The notes under the pieces were generated by a model. The model worked only from the letters and a program-made list of their open reading frames with translations, searched no databases and was not told where the DNA came from. Below, one piece after another: positions 48,099-59,050 of a DNA stretch of 64,000 bases. Each line of letters begins with the position of its first letter. Position 1 is the stretch's first letter. The translations under genes and the position numbers were made by a program. Origin of the DNA: Gamarada debralockiae (lineage: Eukaryota; Ascomycota; Leotiomycetes; Helotiales; Hyphodiscaceae); NCBI GenBank assembly GCA_002803225.1, contig NXFV01001257.1, positions 62,001 through 126,000 on the forward strand, read 5' to 3'.

Positions 48099-49321
48099 TC
48101 AACCCGTCGTCGTCGTCCCAACCCTAAACAAGCTGTCGCCATCAGTCCCGTCGGCCTTATGAATCACAATCCACAAGATTCTGTTTGTCACCTTCTCCTC
48201 CTTCTTATAAACCTTATTCATCTTCTTGTCAGTACCCTTATAAATGTCCGCAATCGCCGCATCACGTCTCTCCAACTCCAACTTCTTCTCCACCTCCAAC
48301 TCAAGGCGTTCATTTTCCTCTAGCCCCTCCATCCTTCTATCAAGTTCCGCGATTTCATTCTGCGCCTTGATTTCTTCCGCTTCGACCTTGGCAGAATACT
48401 TTTCGCGCTTCTTAAGGCTCTTCGCTTTCGCATCGTCGAGCTTCTTCATCTGCTTCTTGTTCATCCATCGTAACGGAGCTTGTCCCATCTTGCTGAGCTT
48501 CCCTTCAGATGTGGGATTGGCAGGAACGTCGAAATCAAGTGGTGCGATATAACCTTCCAGTGCTCGTAGCCTCAACAGTCTTGGGTCCTTTTCGAGTGGT
48601 TTCTCACCTTCCGGCCCATTCTCAACCGCGACCTCGGGATTATAGGCCCCCAGATCCTGGACGTCCTCTAGTGGGGGAAGCTTGAGGTTTCCCTTGGCAT
48701 CTGTGTCTGTGAATCCCACTTCAGCCATCATCTTCTTGGTCGTTTGAAGCTTGCACACCAGGCCGCGAGGAGCGAAAATAGTGGCATTGGCTTCTTTCAT
48801 GAATTTTCGCACGCGGACGAAGGAAACGCCAGCTGATGCCATGACTGAACCGAACTGAAGTACCCCTCCGACGGCCATGGCGGGAAGTATTTGTGACCCC
48901 ATGAGCATTCCTCCTGTGACATGGGCTGCTTGAAAAACAGGATTTGATATGAAGACTTGGTTCAGTCGATCGATGAAAGCTAGGAATTCCTCTTGGAGGA
49001 TAGGGTTCGAAAGCTTCGCAAGTGCTGGGGCGTAGCATCGTGCAAAGGGAGAGAAAGTCTTGATGAAGAACAAATTGGTTGATTCTGTGGAAGCTGGTCA
49101 GACTACATCGATACAGACAATTCCAGTTGAAGTCACTCACGTGGTACCACTATTGGCTTTTCGGAGACCATTTCGGTCATCGCATTCTGGACTTCATAGT
49201 GAGGGGTCTGAATTTCGTAGTGCGGACTTCCGATCTCGTTCTGAGTAGTCTCCATCTCGTAATGAGGTGGAGCACTTGTCTCAGGGTATGGTGCAGAGTA
49301 GCGATCGGATTTTCCTGCCAT
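48099..49321 (-). CDS. conserved fungal protein of unknown function with Tyr repeats and coiled coil
   Basis: Exons 49321-49141 and 49084-48099, 388 aa. The N-terminus has a three-fold PHYE-type repeat (PPHYEME, SPHYEIQ, TPHYEVQ) that could be a tyrosine-phosphorylation or binding array. Then comes FFIKTFSPFARCYAPALAKL and a Gly-rich hydrophobic stretch (GGMLMGSQILPAMAVGGVLQ, continuing FGSVMASAGVSFV) resembling a membrane-inserted or amphipathic hairpin. The C-terminal half is a highly charged Lys/Glu coiled coil (about residues 280-345). I recall unnamed Pezizomycotina relatives. Peripheral membrane association is suggested by the layout; function unknown. The gene is convergent with the transcription factor, only 144 bp apart. 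Confidence 0.8.
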
Positions 49322-50779
49322 TTCGAAGATAGTTGTTGTGAAGTGAGAGGTTCAAATGCCGAGGAACAAGTAGGTTTGCTTGATAAATTGATGGAACAGG
49401 AGTGTTGACAATGGAGAGAAAGTATGGAATGGGAATCTGATATATGTTTGAATGAAGGTGAAACTTAGTATCAGCGGAGACATCAACTCTATATCTTCTC
49501 TAAATCTCGGCTCTCATGGCGAAGCCGCGTCAACGAACAAGCCTAAAGCCAATTTTGAAGCTTCTATTTTGACTGCAAGGCTCTTCTAAGGGTGCACTGA
49601 TTAACAATCAGCCCACGTACTTCCTTGTAAGAATGCGTGGAAGGGCTTGGCAACAGAAGAATTGGGCTTCAGCATCGAGCAAGCAACAGGAATGGCATGC
49701 AACGGGCATAACGAAGCTGCCAACAGGCAACTACAAAACACCACTTGATGGTCTGGAGATCCCTCCAGGGCTGTTCTTGGCAAAACTTTAATTTATTACT
49801 CTTTCATTCATCCCTGCCGTTTTGCTGAAGTTTGGCATTTCCATTCACCCCCGTTTTGACTCAGCCCTGAAGCTTGTTGAGCACAGAACAATTGGAGAAC
49901 AATCAGCAGGGCGTGTTCGTGTTCGGATGGAAGCTGAGTTCAATAGAGTGGGTCGAAAAATAACCTTAATAATTCGTAACGCCTCGCATAGTTTCGCGGG
50001 TTGCCCGCACTCGTGCCTCGTACTCGCTCCTTCTTCGGTTAACAGGATAGCTCGCTTCTCTATTTCATGACTTGCTTCTTATAATAGCCTTTGTCTGACG
50101 CGTTCGAGTTCAGACCAGGGTTGGGCGAGTTTGAATTATATAATTATATAATTGATCTCAGATTCTGCGATACAATATAATCAGGTCGAACAATATATAA
50201 TTGCATAAATTTGTGCTTAATATAAGCATAATTGAACATAGAGAGTATGCCCGAGAAGATCTCAGGTATAAGATTGATACTCCTACATAGCCCCTTCCTT
50301 ATTAGGTTAGCGCTGCCTTGCATTATAAAATTTACTTTCATAGGATTACATGATTATTTGTTTTCAGGTCAAGATGACATATAATATCACATCTCTAGCT
50401 CAGACAGACCTTTATGTGGCTCTAGTGAGGACCCCGTTGTGTTGGATATAATGTTGGTGACGTCTCATTTGTCGCATGCTCCATATTCCCTACGATTTGG
50501 AGTGGTAGAGTGTCTGAAGGAATTGTTTGAGTGATAGTTGTCACTCACTTCTCACCGTATCACCGCGTGTTCGAGTATAGGCGGATCTTTCTAATTAAGG
50601 CAAGTTCTCTTCCTGAAACACGAGCCCCAATATTTGTTGGTTTCTTTGAATTGCGGCCTTTACGAGATGCCGAGGATTTGTTCAATCACAGTCACCAGTG
50701 GCTTCATCAGAATAAGTCTTACTAGAACTGGAGTCATATTTCATGCACCGTCATACTTGCCCTCTTGAATTATGTACAA
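49322..50779. other. intergenic, with an AT-rich patch
   Basis: No gene supported. About 50135-50350 is AT-rich (runs of TATATAATTATATAATT), similar in character to RIP-affected DNA. An ACTCG/TACTCGCTC-rich segment near 50008-50030 recurs in altered form near 53486-53520. Confidence 0.35.
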
Positions 50780-52607
50780 TTATTTCTTCACGAATTTCAA
50801 GCCCACTGACTTGGGGTCCCGCATTTGCAGTGTGAAGTGAGTCGCACTATCCTCAACAACTTGGTATACCCTTTCTCTCGCTTGCTTGTCAGTTTCACCC
50901 CCTCGAGGTTTCACCTCTATCCTATGCTTCCAAAGCAACACTGCAATGACCGAGACGAACTCCACCGTGGAAAATTTCTTACCAGGGCACACCCGTGGGC
51001 CGTCTGACCATGGGATGTATGAACCTTTGGTGGGAGAGAGGAAGTCTTCCGAGCCTATGGCTTTCGACCCTTCGATCCATCGATTTGGTCTCCAGACAAG
51101 GGAATCAGAGCCCCATGAATCAGGGTCCGTTTGCAGAGCAACACAATTTGGGAAGATGTTGGTGTGAGGAGGTATAGTTATCTCCCTCCCTTCCGTCTTC
51201 AGTACCTGAGAGGTATCACCGGTACATTTGGGTATGCTGAGGACCGGGGCGTAGAGTCTCAAGGTCTCGTACTGTTTTGCGTTAGTGAAACAGTTCTTTC
51301 TGGCTGTGAGTCATAAGTTGTTGAACAGCTTACCATGAGAGCGAGGCATCGCTTCAATTTGGGATAAACATCTTCATAATCGATCGTCTCAACGCTTTCA
51401 TGGCCTTTAAGAACCTCATCAAGCTCTTGTCCAATCCACTCCTGCCATTGGGGGAACGCGGCAAGAAGATATATGGAAAACGAAAGTGTGTTCGCAGTTG
51501 TTTCATGGCCAGCAAAGCTGAAAATGAATAGGTTGCCGTAAATCTCATCGTCTGAGAGCCCATTTGAATTGATATTTCCCTGTGACTCGAGAAGAACCTC
51601 TTCAGACTTATGGACTAGTGTATTGAGAAGATTGGGCTGAACAGGCTCTGCCTCTGCGGCCCGAGCTTTAGCCGCATCCACCATTTCGACCATGTAGCGC
51701 TTGAAGTCAGCAACTGCCACTTTGAATTCCCTCAAAGCTTTAGGCAAAATGGGTGATGAGTAGGCGCGCGAAGGTACGAGGATAAGCAGTAAGAGATTCT
51801 TCATTACAGAATAGAGCGAGTCTGCGTAACTCATCGAGAATCCTTCTCTGACGGTGTTTAGAGCACTGCGGAAGTGGTAGGAGATCCCAAAGCCGGCGCA
51901 TGTGATGACATGCAGCGCCAGGGTTGAAGCGTCTGTCACGACGGAGGTGACGCCAGCATCGCGGTCTTCAACCCAGCAATCCAACATTTGTTTCGCTTGA
52001 CGAAGTGACTCTACCCAGACAAGGCCGCTATTGCGTTCGTTAAAAGGCGGTGCTGTGATCCTTCGGTGTCGCTGCCAGTCTGCACCATCGACCTATTTCA
52101 TGTCAGAAACCCGTCAAATATATTCGCAAGGTCAATATTCACTGATGCCACCGACTTTCCAAATATATCAACTGATTCTATGACTTGTTAGTAGAGAAAG
52201 TCAGGCATACGAACAAGAAGCTTACCTAACAGGCTGATTGGCTTGATAAAGTCTTTCTTCCGCGATAGAATGTGGTCAGCAGCAGCTGGGTCCGCTACAT
52301 ACAATTCGTTCCCTCCAGGGGTGACATGAACAAAGATCTTGCCAAACTCATGGTGCATTTTGTATTTGTCATAGTAATTCCATCCTCTGGTGTTGTATCT
52401 CACAAAAGATCCCAGCCCGAATGGAAGTCGTTGTAGATGAGGCGCGGTGAGGCGTGAGAAAATGAGCCACAAAGTATTGTTGAAGCCGATAGGGCTGACG
52501 ACAATCGGTACTCCAATCGTCTTTGCGATTTGTCGGTTCTTTAGGAAACAAGAGACGCACCAAAGTGGCCATAGGGCCGAAGCGGCGATGAACAAATAGA
52601 GTATCAT
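50780..52607 (-). CDS. cytochrome P450 monooxygenase
   Basis: Exons 52607-52226, 52177-52143, 52092-51334 and 51271-50780, 555 aa. An N-terminal membrane anchor (MILYLFIAASALWPLWCVSC) tethers it to the ER. The I-helix is FAGHETTANTLSF (canonical AGxET). ExxR is YETLRLYAP directly after the third intron. The heme loop is WSDGPRVCPGKKF with Cys487 as the thiolate ligand (Trp replaces the usual Phe). VDGADWQRHRRITAPPFNE is the typical C-helix. The style recalls fungal CYP families such as CYP5080-like or other orphan clans, but I cannot place it. It needs a CPR partner encoded elsewhere. It is divergent from the glycosyltransferase gene, with 1.5 kb between them. Substrate unknown. Confidence 0.93.
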
Positions 52608-54120
52608 AGTCTCTCAATTTTTGTGTCCTGGCTGGCGCTGAGTTCGGATCGTTTTTAACAGGTGAATTTGGTTAGCAAGAGAAAGTAAGACCGGATGAAT
52701 GTGGTGAATACATATAGATATGGGATGCAAATAAAATAAGGATACCTGTCAACTACCGGCTTGTGTACAGAGATCTCCCCGGTTCTAACGACTAATGTCG
52801 ATATCTCCGGGCCTACTTCGTTCTTATCGTTGTTTGTACAGGGACGGTGGGGACCGGATCGCCATTAGAGATATCCCAGCCCTTGGGTTACGTGTATGGA
52901 ACACATAGATTTAAGAGAACAGAACGTGTTAAGTTTCCAATGCATGACGACTGCTATGGAGGAAATATTGTATTAATTGGTCCATAAGACCCGTTCCCAT
53001 GATAAGAACCCCACGTTTATAAGAGCTGGGTATTCTCGGGCCGAGTAGAGCAAGAATTTATAAGAGCATAAAAAGTACAGGCTCAAATTCAGGCTTAATC
53101 CCCTAAAAGTCACACTATAAGTATGATAAACCCCCCAAAACACTATATAATTTCTATAAAATTAATGCCACTTATAGCACCTTACTCCTCTTACAAGATA
53201 TGGTCCAAAGTCGCCAAAGTTGTAAAAGTTTACTTGCAACGCATGGTCTTGTAGACCAATTAATACCTTAGAAAGAATGGAGAGAAGTATGGAATTGTGG
53301 CGATCGGCATATCGAAGGTTACAATCTCGTTGAGCCATACTCAATAGCTGGCACCTGGGGTCCTGGCTTTTTCTGAAGTGCCCTAAGTGCCGATACTTGC
53401 AAACTGGAGAAGCGATGCGAAGTTGTTTGATCGACCATATGGGAACTTGTCGTTGGTCAACCGAGATGTGTTGTCGTTGGCTTGCACTCGCTTTCGTACT
53501 CGTACTCGCTCGTACCTCGCAAGGCTCGGATCCATAGGCGAGGATAAGCCTCGTTCGTCTTCCGTCAAAATAAGGTTGCTTTCTCGTTTTCTCGGGTTCA
53601 ACCCGAATATCACTCAACGACTTCCTCACTCAAGACTGAAATGACTCTGTATCTAGGGACCAACGCTCGCTATTGTTCCACGCGGCATTTGGACCTAAAA
53701 TTAGGAGAAACGTTCCCATTCACGGATGAACATTCTCTTGCACTGAGCGTAGGTTTAGAAGCTCATGAAAGAATATCTCCCACTGAGACCAAGCGGTTAT
53801 TTCCCATGCAAGCCCGCAGCAGGGCTGACCTTGAAGACCAAGCTCCGTCTGACAACTTAAGCTTTCTCGTCTCTTCTCTGGTTTCAATACGATATTCAGG
53901 GGTTCTTTTCTCGAACGCCCCAGATCGTGCACTTGAAATGCGGCAGATCGACACCAAAAGCTAAACTCCGCGTCTCCCTTTTCTTTCACTGTCCGTTGAT
54001 TTCATCATCCTTTTGAGCTGCCCCGCATCTTAGAACTTCTCGGGCACAAGACTGGAAAATTTACAAAATATTTGAAGTCACAATCGTTTGTCTACGGGCC
54101 TTGTTCCAAAGTCACGAATC
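52608..54120. other. intergenic between P450 and glycosyltransferase, with AT-rich patch
   Basis: 52960-53170 is AT-rich and contains no ORF. 53480-53540 has repeated ACTCG/TACTCG motifs. The open frames at 53162-53644 on both strands look like chance. Probable bidirectional promoter sequence lies at each end. Confidence 0.35.
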
Positions 54121-57100
54121 ATGGAGAAAGAAAATCCGCCGCCTTCTCCTGGACACGCGTCGGTCTACCAGGCTTCTAACCCCGCAAATCCTTCTGATAT
54201 CGAGTATCCGTCCACGAGCGATCGCGCATCCGTTATCGACCATTCCTTCGGCATTGAGCATGCACCTGACAATGCAGACGCAGGTCTTGATGGCGAGGCA
54301 CCTCCTGCATATCATCATGTCTCAATTGAAGGAGGAAATATCTCTGCTGAAGTAATGCGTACGATCTGACACTTTCTGTTGGCGGTAAAGCTAGGTGCTA
54401 ATGCTCTGCTAGGAAATGGCCGAATCAGTATGCTCATCGACTCATCGGCTAGGATTCCCGAACGTATTCCAACATTCGGATCACAGTTGAGTCAAGTGCC
54501 GGAGGAGAAATCCCCAGATTATGTCGAATCCGAATACCCTATTCTCAATATTGTTATCCAAGTTGTTGGTAGTCGGGGTTCGTACGAGAGCTCTTCCATT
54601 CTTTTAACTCTTTTGCCTTGCTGAATGTTTGAACAGGAGATGTCCAACCTTTTGTAGCTTTGGGTAAAGAACTTCAACGTGCCGGTCACAGAATCCGTCT
54701 TGCTACTCACGACGTTTTTGAATCCTTCGTCAGAAATGCTGGACTTGACTTCTTTCCAATCGGAGGGGATCCAGAACAATTGATGGCTGTGAGTTCTCTC
54801 AAAGTATTATCCGGTATCGAGGCCAGTCACTGACCATCAACAAAATTAGTACATGGTCAACAATCCCGGCATAATCCCCAAGTTCGCAAGTATCCGCGAT
54901 GGCGAGATATCCCGAAAACGCAAGATGGTGTTCGAAATGCTCGAAGGGTGCTGGAGGTCCTGTATAGAACCGGACCCAAAGACGAACAGGCCGTTTGTCG
55001 CTGAAGCCATCATAGCGAACCCACCCAGCTTTGCACATATGCATTGTGCGCAAGCACTTGGCATCCCCCTTCACCTCATGTTTACCATGCCATGGACCCC
55101 AACAAGAGCGTTCCCTCACCCGTTGGCAAATATTCAGACTTCTGCGATTACGGACAAAAGAACGAGCAATTTTTTGTCATATGGGCTTGTTGAGCTGATG
55201 ACTTGGCAAGGGTAAGGTTTTGAAGTGGCCATGGGGAAATGGCCTTTTCGTCGAGGAAAGTGCTGACTTGGGCGACCAGGTTATCAGACATAATCAACAC
55301 ATGGAGGAGGAATTCTTTGTGCTTAGAACCAATCAGAGCCATGATGGGAGCTGGGTTGGCAGACTATCTACATATACCTTTCACCTACTGCTGGTCGCCT
55401 TCTCTTGTTCCCAAGCCGAAGGATTGGGCCTCCAACATAGGTACGCTGATCACGACGTTCGTGCAATCATCCGACTGATTTTTATAGATGTGTGCGGGTT
55501 CTTCTTCCGAGACCCTCCGGATTACTCGCCCCCTTCAGAACTCGAAGAATTCTTGAAAGATGGACCAGCTCCAATATACATTGGCTTTGGAAGCATTGTG
55601 ATGGATAACCCAGAGAAGATGTCTCAGACAATCTTAGAAGCTGTTCACGAAACTAGAGTAAGAGCCATCGTGTCAAAAGGATGGAGCAAGCTAGGCACCG
55701 GGATGGAAGACCCTAACGTGTTCTTTTTGGATGACTGCCCGCATGGTAGGGTTTCGTGAGCATCTGGGGAGATTTTTGCTGATTATTTTGATAGAATGGT
55801 TATTCAAGCATGTAACAGCAGTGATTCACCATGGTGGAGCTGGAACTACCGCTTGTGGGCTCCTCAACGGGCGTCCGACAGCGATTGTTCCCTTTTTTGG
55901 AGAGTGAGTCCACCCTTAGAATCTTCAATCTCCATCCCAATTTCTAATCAATCCAATAGTCAGCCTTTCTGGGGTGATAGGGTGGCCTCATGCGGCGCGG
56001 GGCCTCGTCCAATTGATCACAAATCACTCGATCCCACCTCCTTAGCCTCAGCAATCCGCTTCTGTCTCACGCCCGACGCTCAGCTTGCAGCCAAAAAAAT
56101 CGCAGAAAATATGTCACACGAATGCGGCGTCAAAGAAGCCGTCAAATCATTCCACCGAAACCTCCCAATCAAGCAGATGAGATGTGATTTACTTCCGAGA
56201 AAAGCAGCTGTTTGGAAATACGAGTTGGACGATAAGAAATCGATGAAACTTTCGGATGAAGCGGCTTTTATTTTGATGGAGCAGAAGAAGGTTAAGATGA
56301 ATAAGATTCAGGTTTATCAGTGCAAAACGATCGAGATCGAAAATAAACGCTGGGACCCTCTCAGTGCGGGTGGGTCGACTTTAGTCGACACAGTCATGGG
56401 TCTCAGAAGTGATGGAAAGACCATGGTAGCTTCAGTGCAGAAAGCGCAAACGCTGCAGAGAGAAAATAGCGATGGTGCATCTAGCGGTGCTGGTGCTGCG
56501 AGTATAGCTGTTGGGAAAGGCATGGGTAAAATCTCAGCTGGTTTAGCTAAGGGGGTGATGCTTGACCTGCCTGTTGCTATAGCGGATGGTTTCCATGCTC
56601 TGCCGGTTTTGTATGGCGACAAGAAAATGGAACGTGGAGTCGTGAAGGACTGGAAGAGTGGTATGAAAACTGGTGGGAAGGTGAGTTCTCCTTGAAAGGA
56701 TTTGGTGGTGGAATGGATGCTGATTGGAACATAAAGAGCCTTGGGAAAGGATTCTTTGATGGATTTACCGGAATAGTGACAGATCCAATCAGAGGAGCCG
56801 CTGACGATGGGGCCGTTGGATTCGCGAAAGGGTTTGTTACGGGAACTTTGGGGGTGCTTTTCAAGCCCGGCGCAGGTAAGCCAGCATCTCAACTTTACTC
56901 CCAAAATCGTCTAATGCCTTTCTAGCGATGTTCGGTTTCGTCGGCTACCCACTGCTGGGTGTTTACAAGAGCATACGCTCAATGAATGCAACACCGGCGG
57001 AAAGTAAGATCCTGCTGGCGAGACAAATCCAAGGATCAGAGATTGGGAGGACGATGCCGAAGGATGGCGCCAAGACGCAGATGGTCCTTAAGGAGTTCGA

Positions 57101-57131
57101 TAGAGTTGTAGAAAAGTGGGAGTATAGATAA
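54121..57131 (+). CDS. GT1 glycosyltransferase, sterol 3-beta-glucosyltransferase-like
   Basis: Ten exons: 54121-54358, 54413-54577, 54637-54788, 54850-55211, 55280-55440, 55488-55745, 55795-55903, 55960-56680, 56737-56875 and 56926-57131, giving 836 aa. A disordered N-terminus precedes [20 protein letters not shown] (acceptor fold start) and the donor-binding [20 protein letters not shown] with [13 protein letters not shown], the ATG26/UGT51-type signature. It lacks the GRAM/PH modules of true ATG26. The C-terminal 300 residues hold Gly-rich amphipathic repeats: [38 protein letters not shown] and [13 protein letters not shown]. These resemble the VPS13 C-terminal lipid-interacting segment. 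It probably transfers a sugar from a UDP donor to a sterol or lipophilic acceptor at a membrane. The 56681-56736 intron must be 56 nt; an 18-nt alternative is impossible. Confidence 0.9.
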
Positions 57132-57878
57132 TAGACTGGACCGGGATATTCGTTTTGGACGGTATTCGTAGTGCGCATCGCGTATAACGTATTACCCCAG
57201 GTAGCGGCGTCTCGAGATGTTTGGTTCTTGAAGGGCGTTTGGCAGTTTGGAAATGGAATAGATTTTGCTTTAATTCAATATATTAATTTTTGATTCTCGC
57301 CTTATCTGTTGAATATAACGTTCGGGTGGGTTTTACTAAGCAGCAGCAAACCACAGGATAGAAGGATCAATTGATAAGGGGAAAGACTGAACTCTAAAAG
57401 CTAATCGCTCGCAGAAGTCGAGTGATCTGGATCTGGATCACGAAAGCCGAGCAAGTATCCGACCAGAATACCGTTCAACAGAGATCGAGAAAAAGTTCCT
57501 GGCCGCTGGCCAGTGGGGTGTGCGCCTCTGGGGAAATCCAGCCTGGGTCATCATCCGAGTACGAAAGCGGGCTCGGTTTCTCTCCGAGCTCTCTCTTCTA
57601 GCCCTAGATACACCAATCCGAGTTCTAAACCAGGTCCAATTGAGTTCATCTGCCTGTTCAATCATGAAGCTTTCAGACGTACAGGTTACTCTTTGGAGCT
57701 ATTCCTGATCAACACCCACAATGACTACGTTGCTAGGCGCCAGTATCATCAGCCTCTCCAATTTTTCAGTACATTAATACTTGGTCTTGTAATTTTTCAA
57801 AATGGCTTCATCTGAAACGCATCTAAGACCCAAAAACTGCTCTAGAAATTCTGCTATTTTCAAAATTCCCAGCAAACA
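57132..57878. other. intergenic between GT1 and RTA1-like genes
   Basis: About 750 bp, no gene supported. AT-rich at 57255-57300, pyrimidine-rich leader before 57879. Confidence 0.4.
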
Positions 57879-58908
57879 ATGGCACAATTCATCCTCTACC
57901 ACTACGACCCCTCCACCCCTGCAGCAGTAGTTTTCATAACCCTCTTCGCCCTCACAACCATCCTCCATATCGTCCAAACATCAAAAACCAAAACATGGTA
58001 CTTCATCCCCTTCATAATCGGAGGGATCTGTAAGTGTTCCCTCTCCTGCCGTCTCCCTCACCCCATCAATCCAAATCCACCCAACTCGAAAATTTCAATT
58101 ACTCATAACTCCTGAACGGACAGTTGAAACAATCGGCTACATCGGACGCCTAATATCCAGCACCCAATCCCCCAATTGGACCACAGGACCATACATCATC
58201 CAAAGTCTCTTGCTCCTCCTCGCGCCAGCCTTGCTCGCCGCGTCGATCTATATGGTGTTGAGCAGACTTATCAAACTCACGCATGGAGAGCGCTATTCAC
58301 TCATCAGCACTCGCTGGCTGACAACAGTCTTCGTTACCGGCGACGTTCTCTCATTTCTTGCACAATCTGGAGGAGGAGCCTTGTTAGCAAGAGCAAAAAC
58401 TAACTCCAAAATCAAAACAGGGGAGAGAGTTATTATGGGTGGACTGGGAATCCAAATTCTGTTCATGAACCTCTTTATCCTTATCACATTCATCTTCCAC
58501 CGACGAATCAACCTTCATCCAACATCGCGCTCGAAACGGCTTGTAGTGCCTTGGAAGCGCTTGGTCATTATTCTGTATATTGTGAGCGGATTGATCTCGG
58601 CTAGGTCAGGGTTCAGGATTGTGGAGTACATGCAGGGGAATGATGGATTCTTGATGAGACATGAGGTGTTCTTATATGTTTTTGATGCGAGTGCGATGTG
58701 GATTGTTATGTGGATTTTTAATGTTTTTCATCCTAGTCTAGTTTTTGGGAGGAAGGGACGAGGGAGAGAGAGTAGACACCGACGGTCAAGGGATGATAGT
58801 GATGGTCGGCGTCGTCATCGTCGTAGCCATAGGGAGAGTAGGTCGTATAGTTCTCGTGATGTGGAATCCCACTTGGAATATCCACGGGCTGTACACGGCA
58901 AACATTGA
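57879..58908 (+). CDS. RTA1-family membrane protein
   Basis: Exons 57879-58029 and 58124-58908, 311 aa with seven predicted membrane helices. Family marks are FETIGYIGRLISS, GPYIIQSLLLLLAPALLAAS, IYMVLSRLI, FVTGDVLSFLAQSGGGALLA, SGLISARSGFRIVEYMQG and FDASAMWIVMWIFNVFHPSL. The RTA1 group (yeast Rsb1, Rta1, Rtm1, Pug1) is linked to lipid translocation and resistance to lipophilic toxins at the plasma membrane. The 55-residue tail is Arg/Ser/His-rich and cytosolic. Lying after a GT1 and near a P450, it could help export or tolerate a modified lipid, an inference from position only. Confidence 0.92.
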
Positions 58909-59050
58909 GCAGAGATGAACGAACGAGGGCCGACTTGGCCTCTCCAAGAGATATATAATGCTTATTTGAAAGCAATAGCTAGATAGTACGAGGAATAAGA
59001 TTACCATTATTCATCACCTCTCGGTTTTTCCTTGTTTTGCTTTCTCCAGA

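Noticed and set aside
53162..53644. Overlapping open frames of 155 and 85 codons on opposite strands
   Set aside because: Composition and translation look random, the AT-rich patch lies inside, and no start or splice context stands out.
56681..56698. An 18-nt intron in the GT1 gene
   Set aside because: Too short for the spliceosome; a 56-nt intron ending at 56736 keeps phase and gives [12 protein letters not shown].
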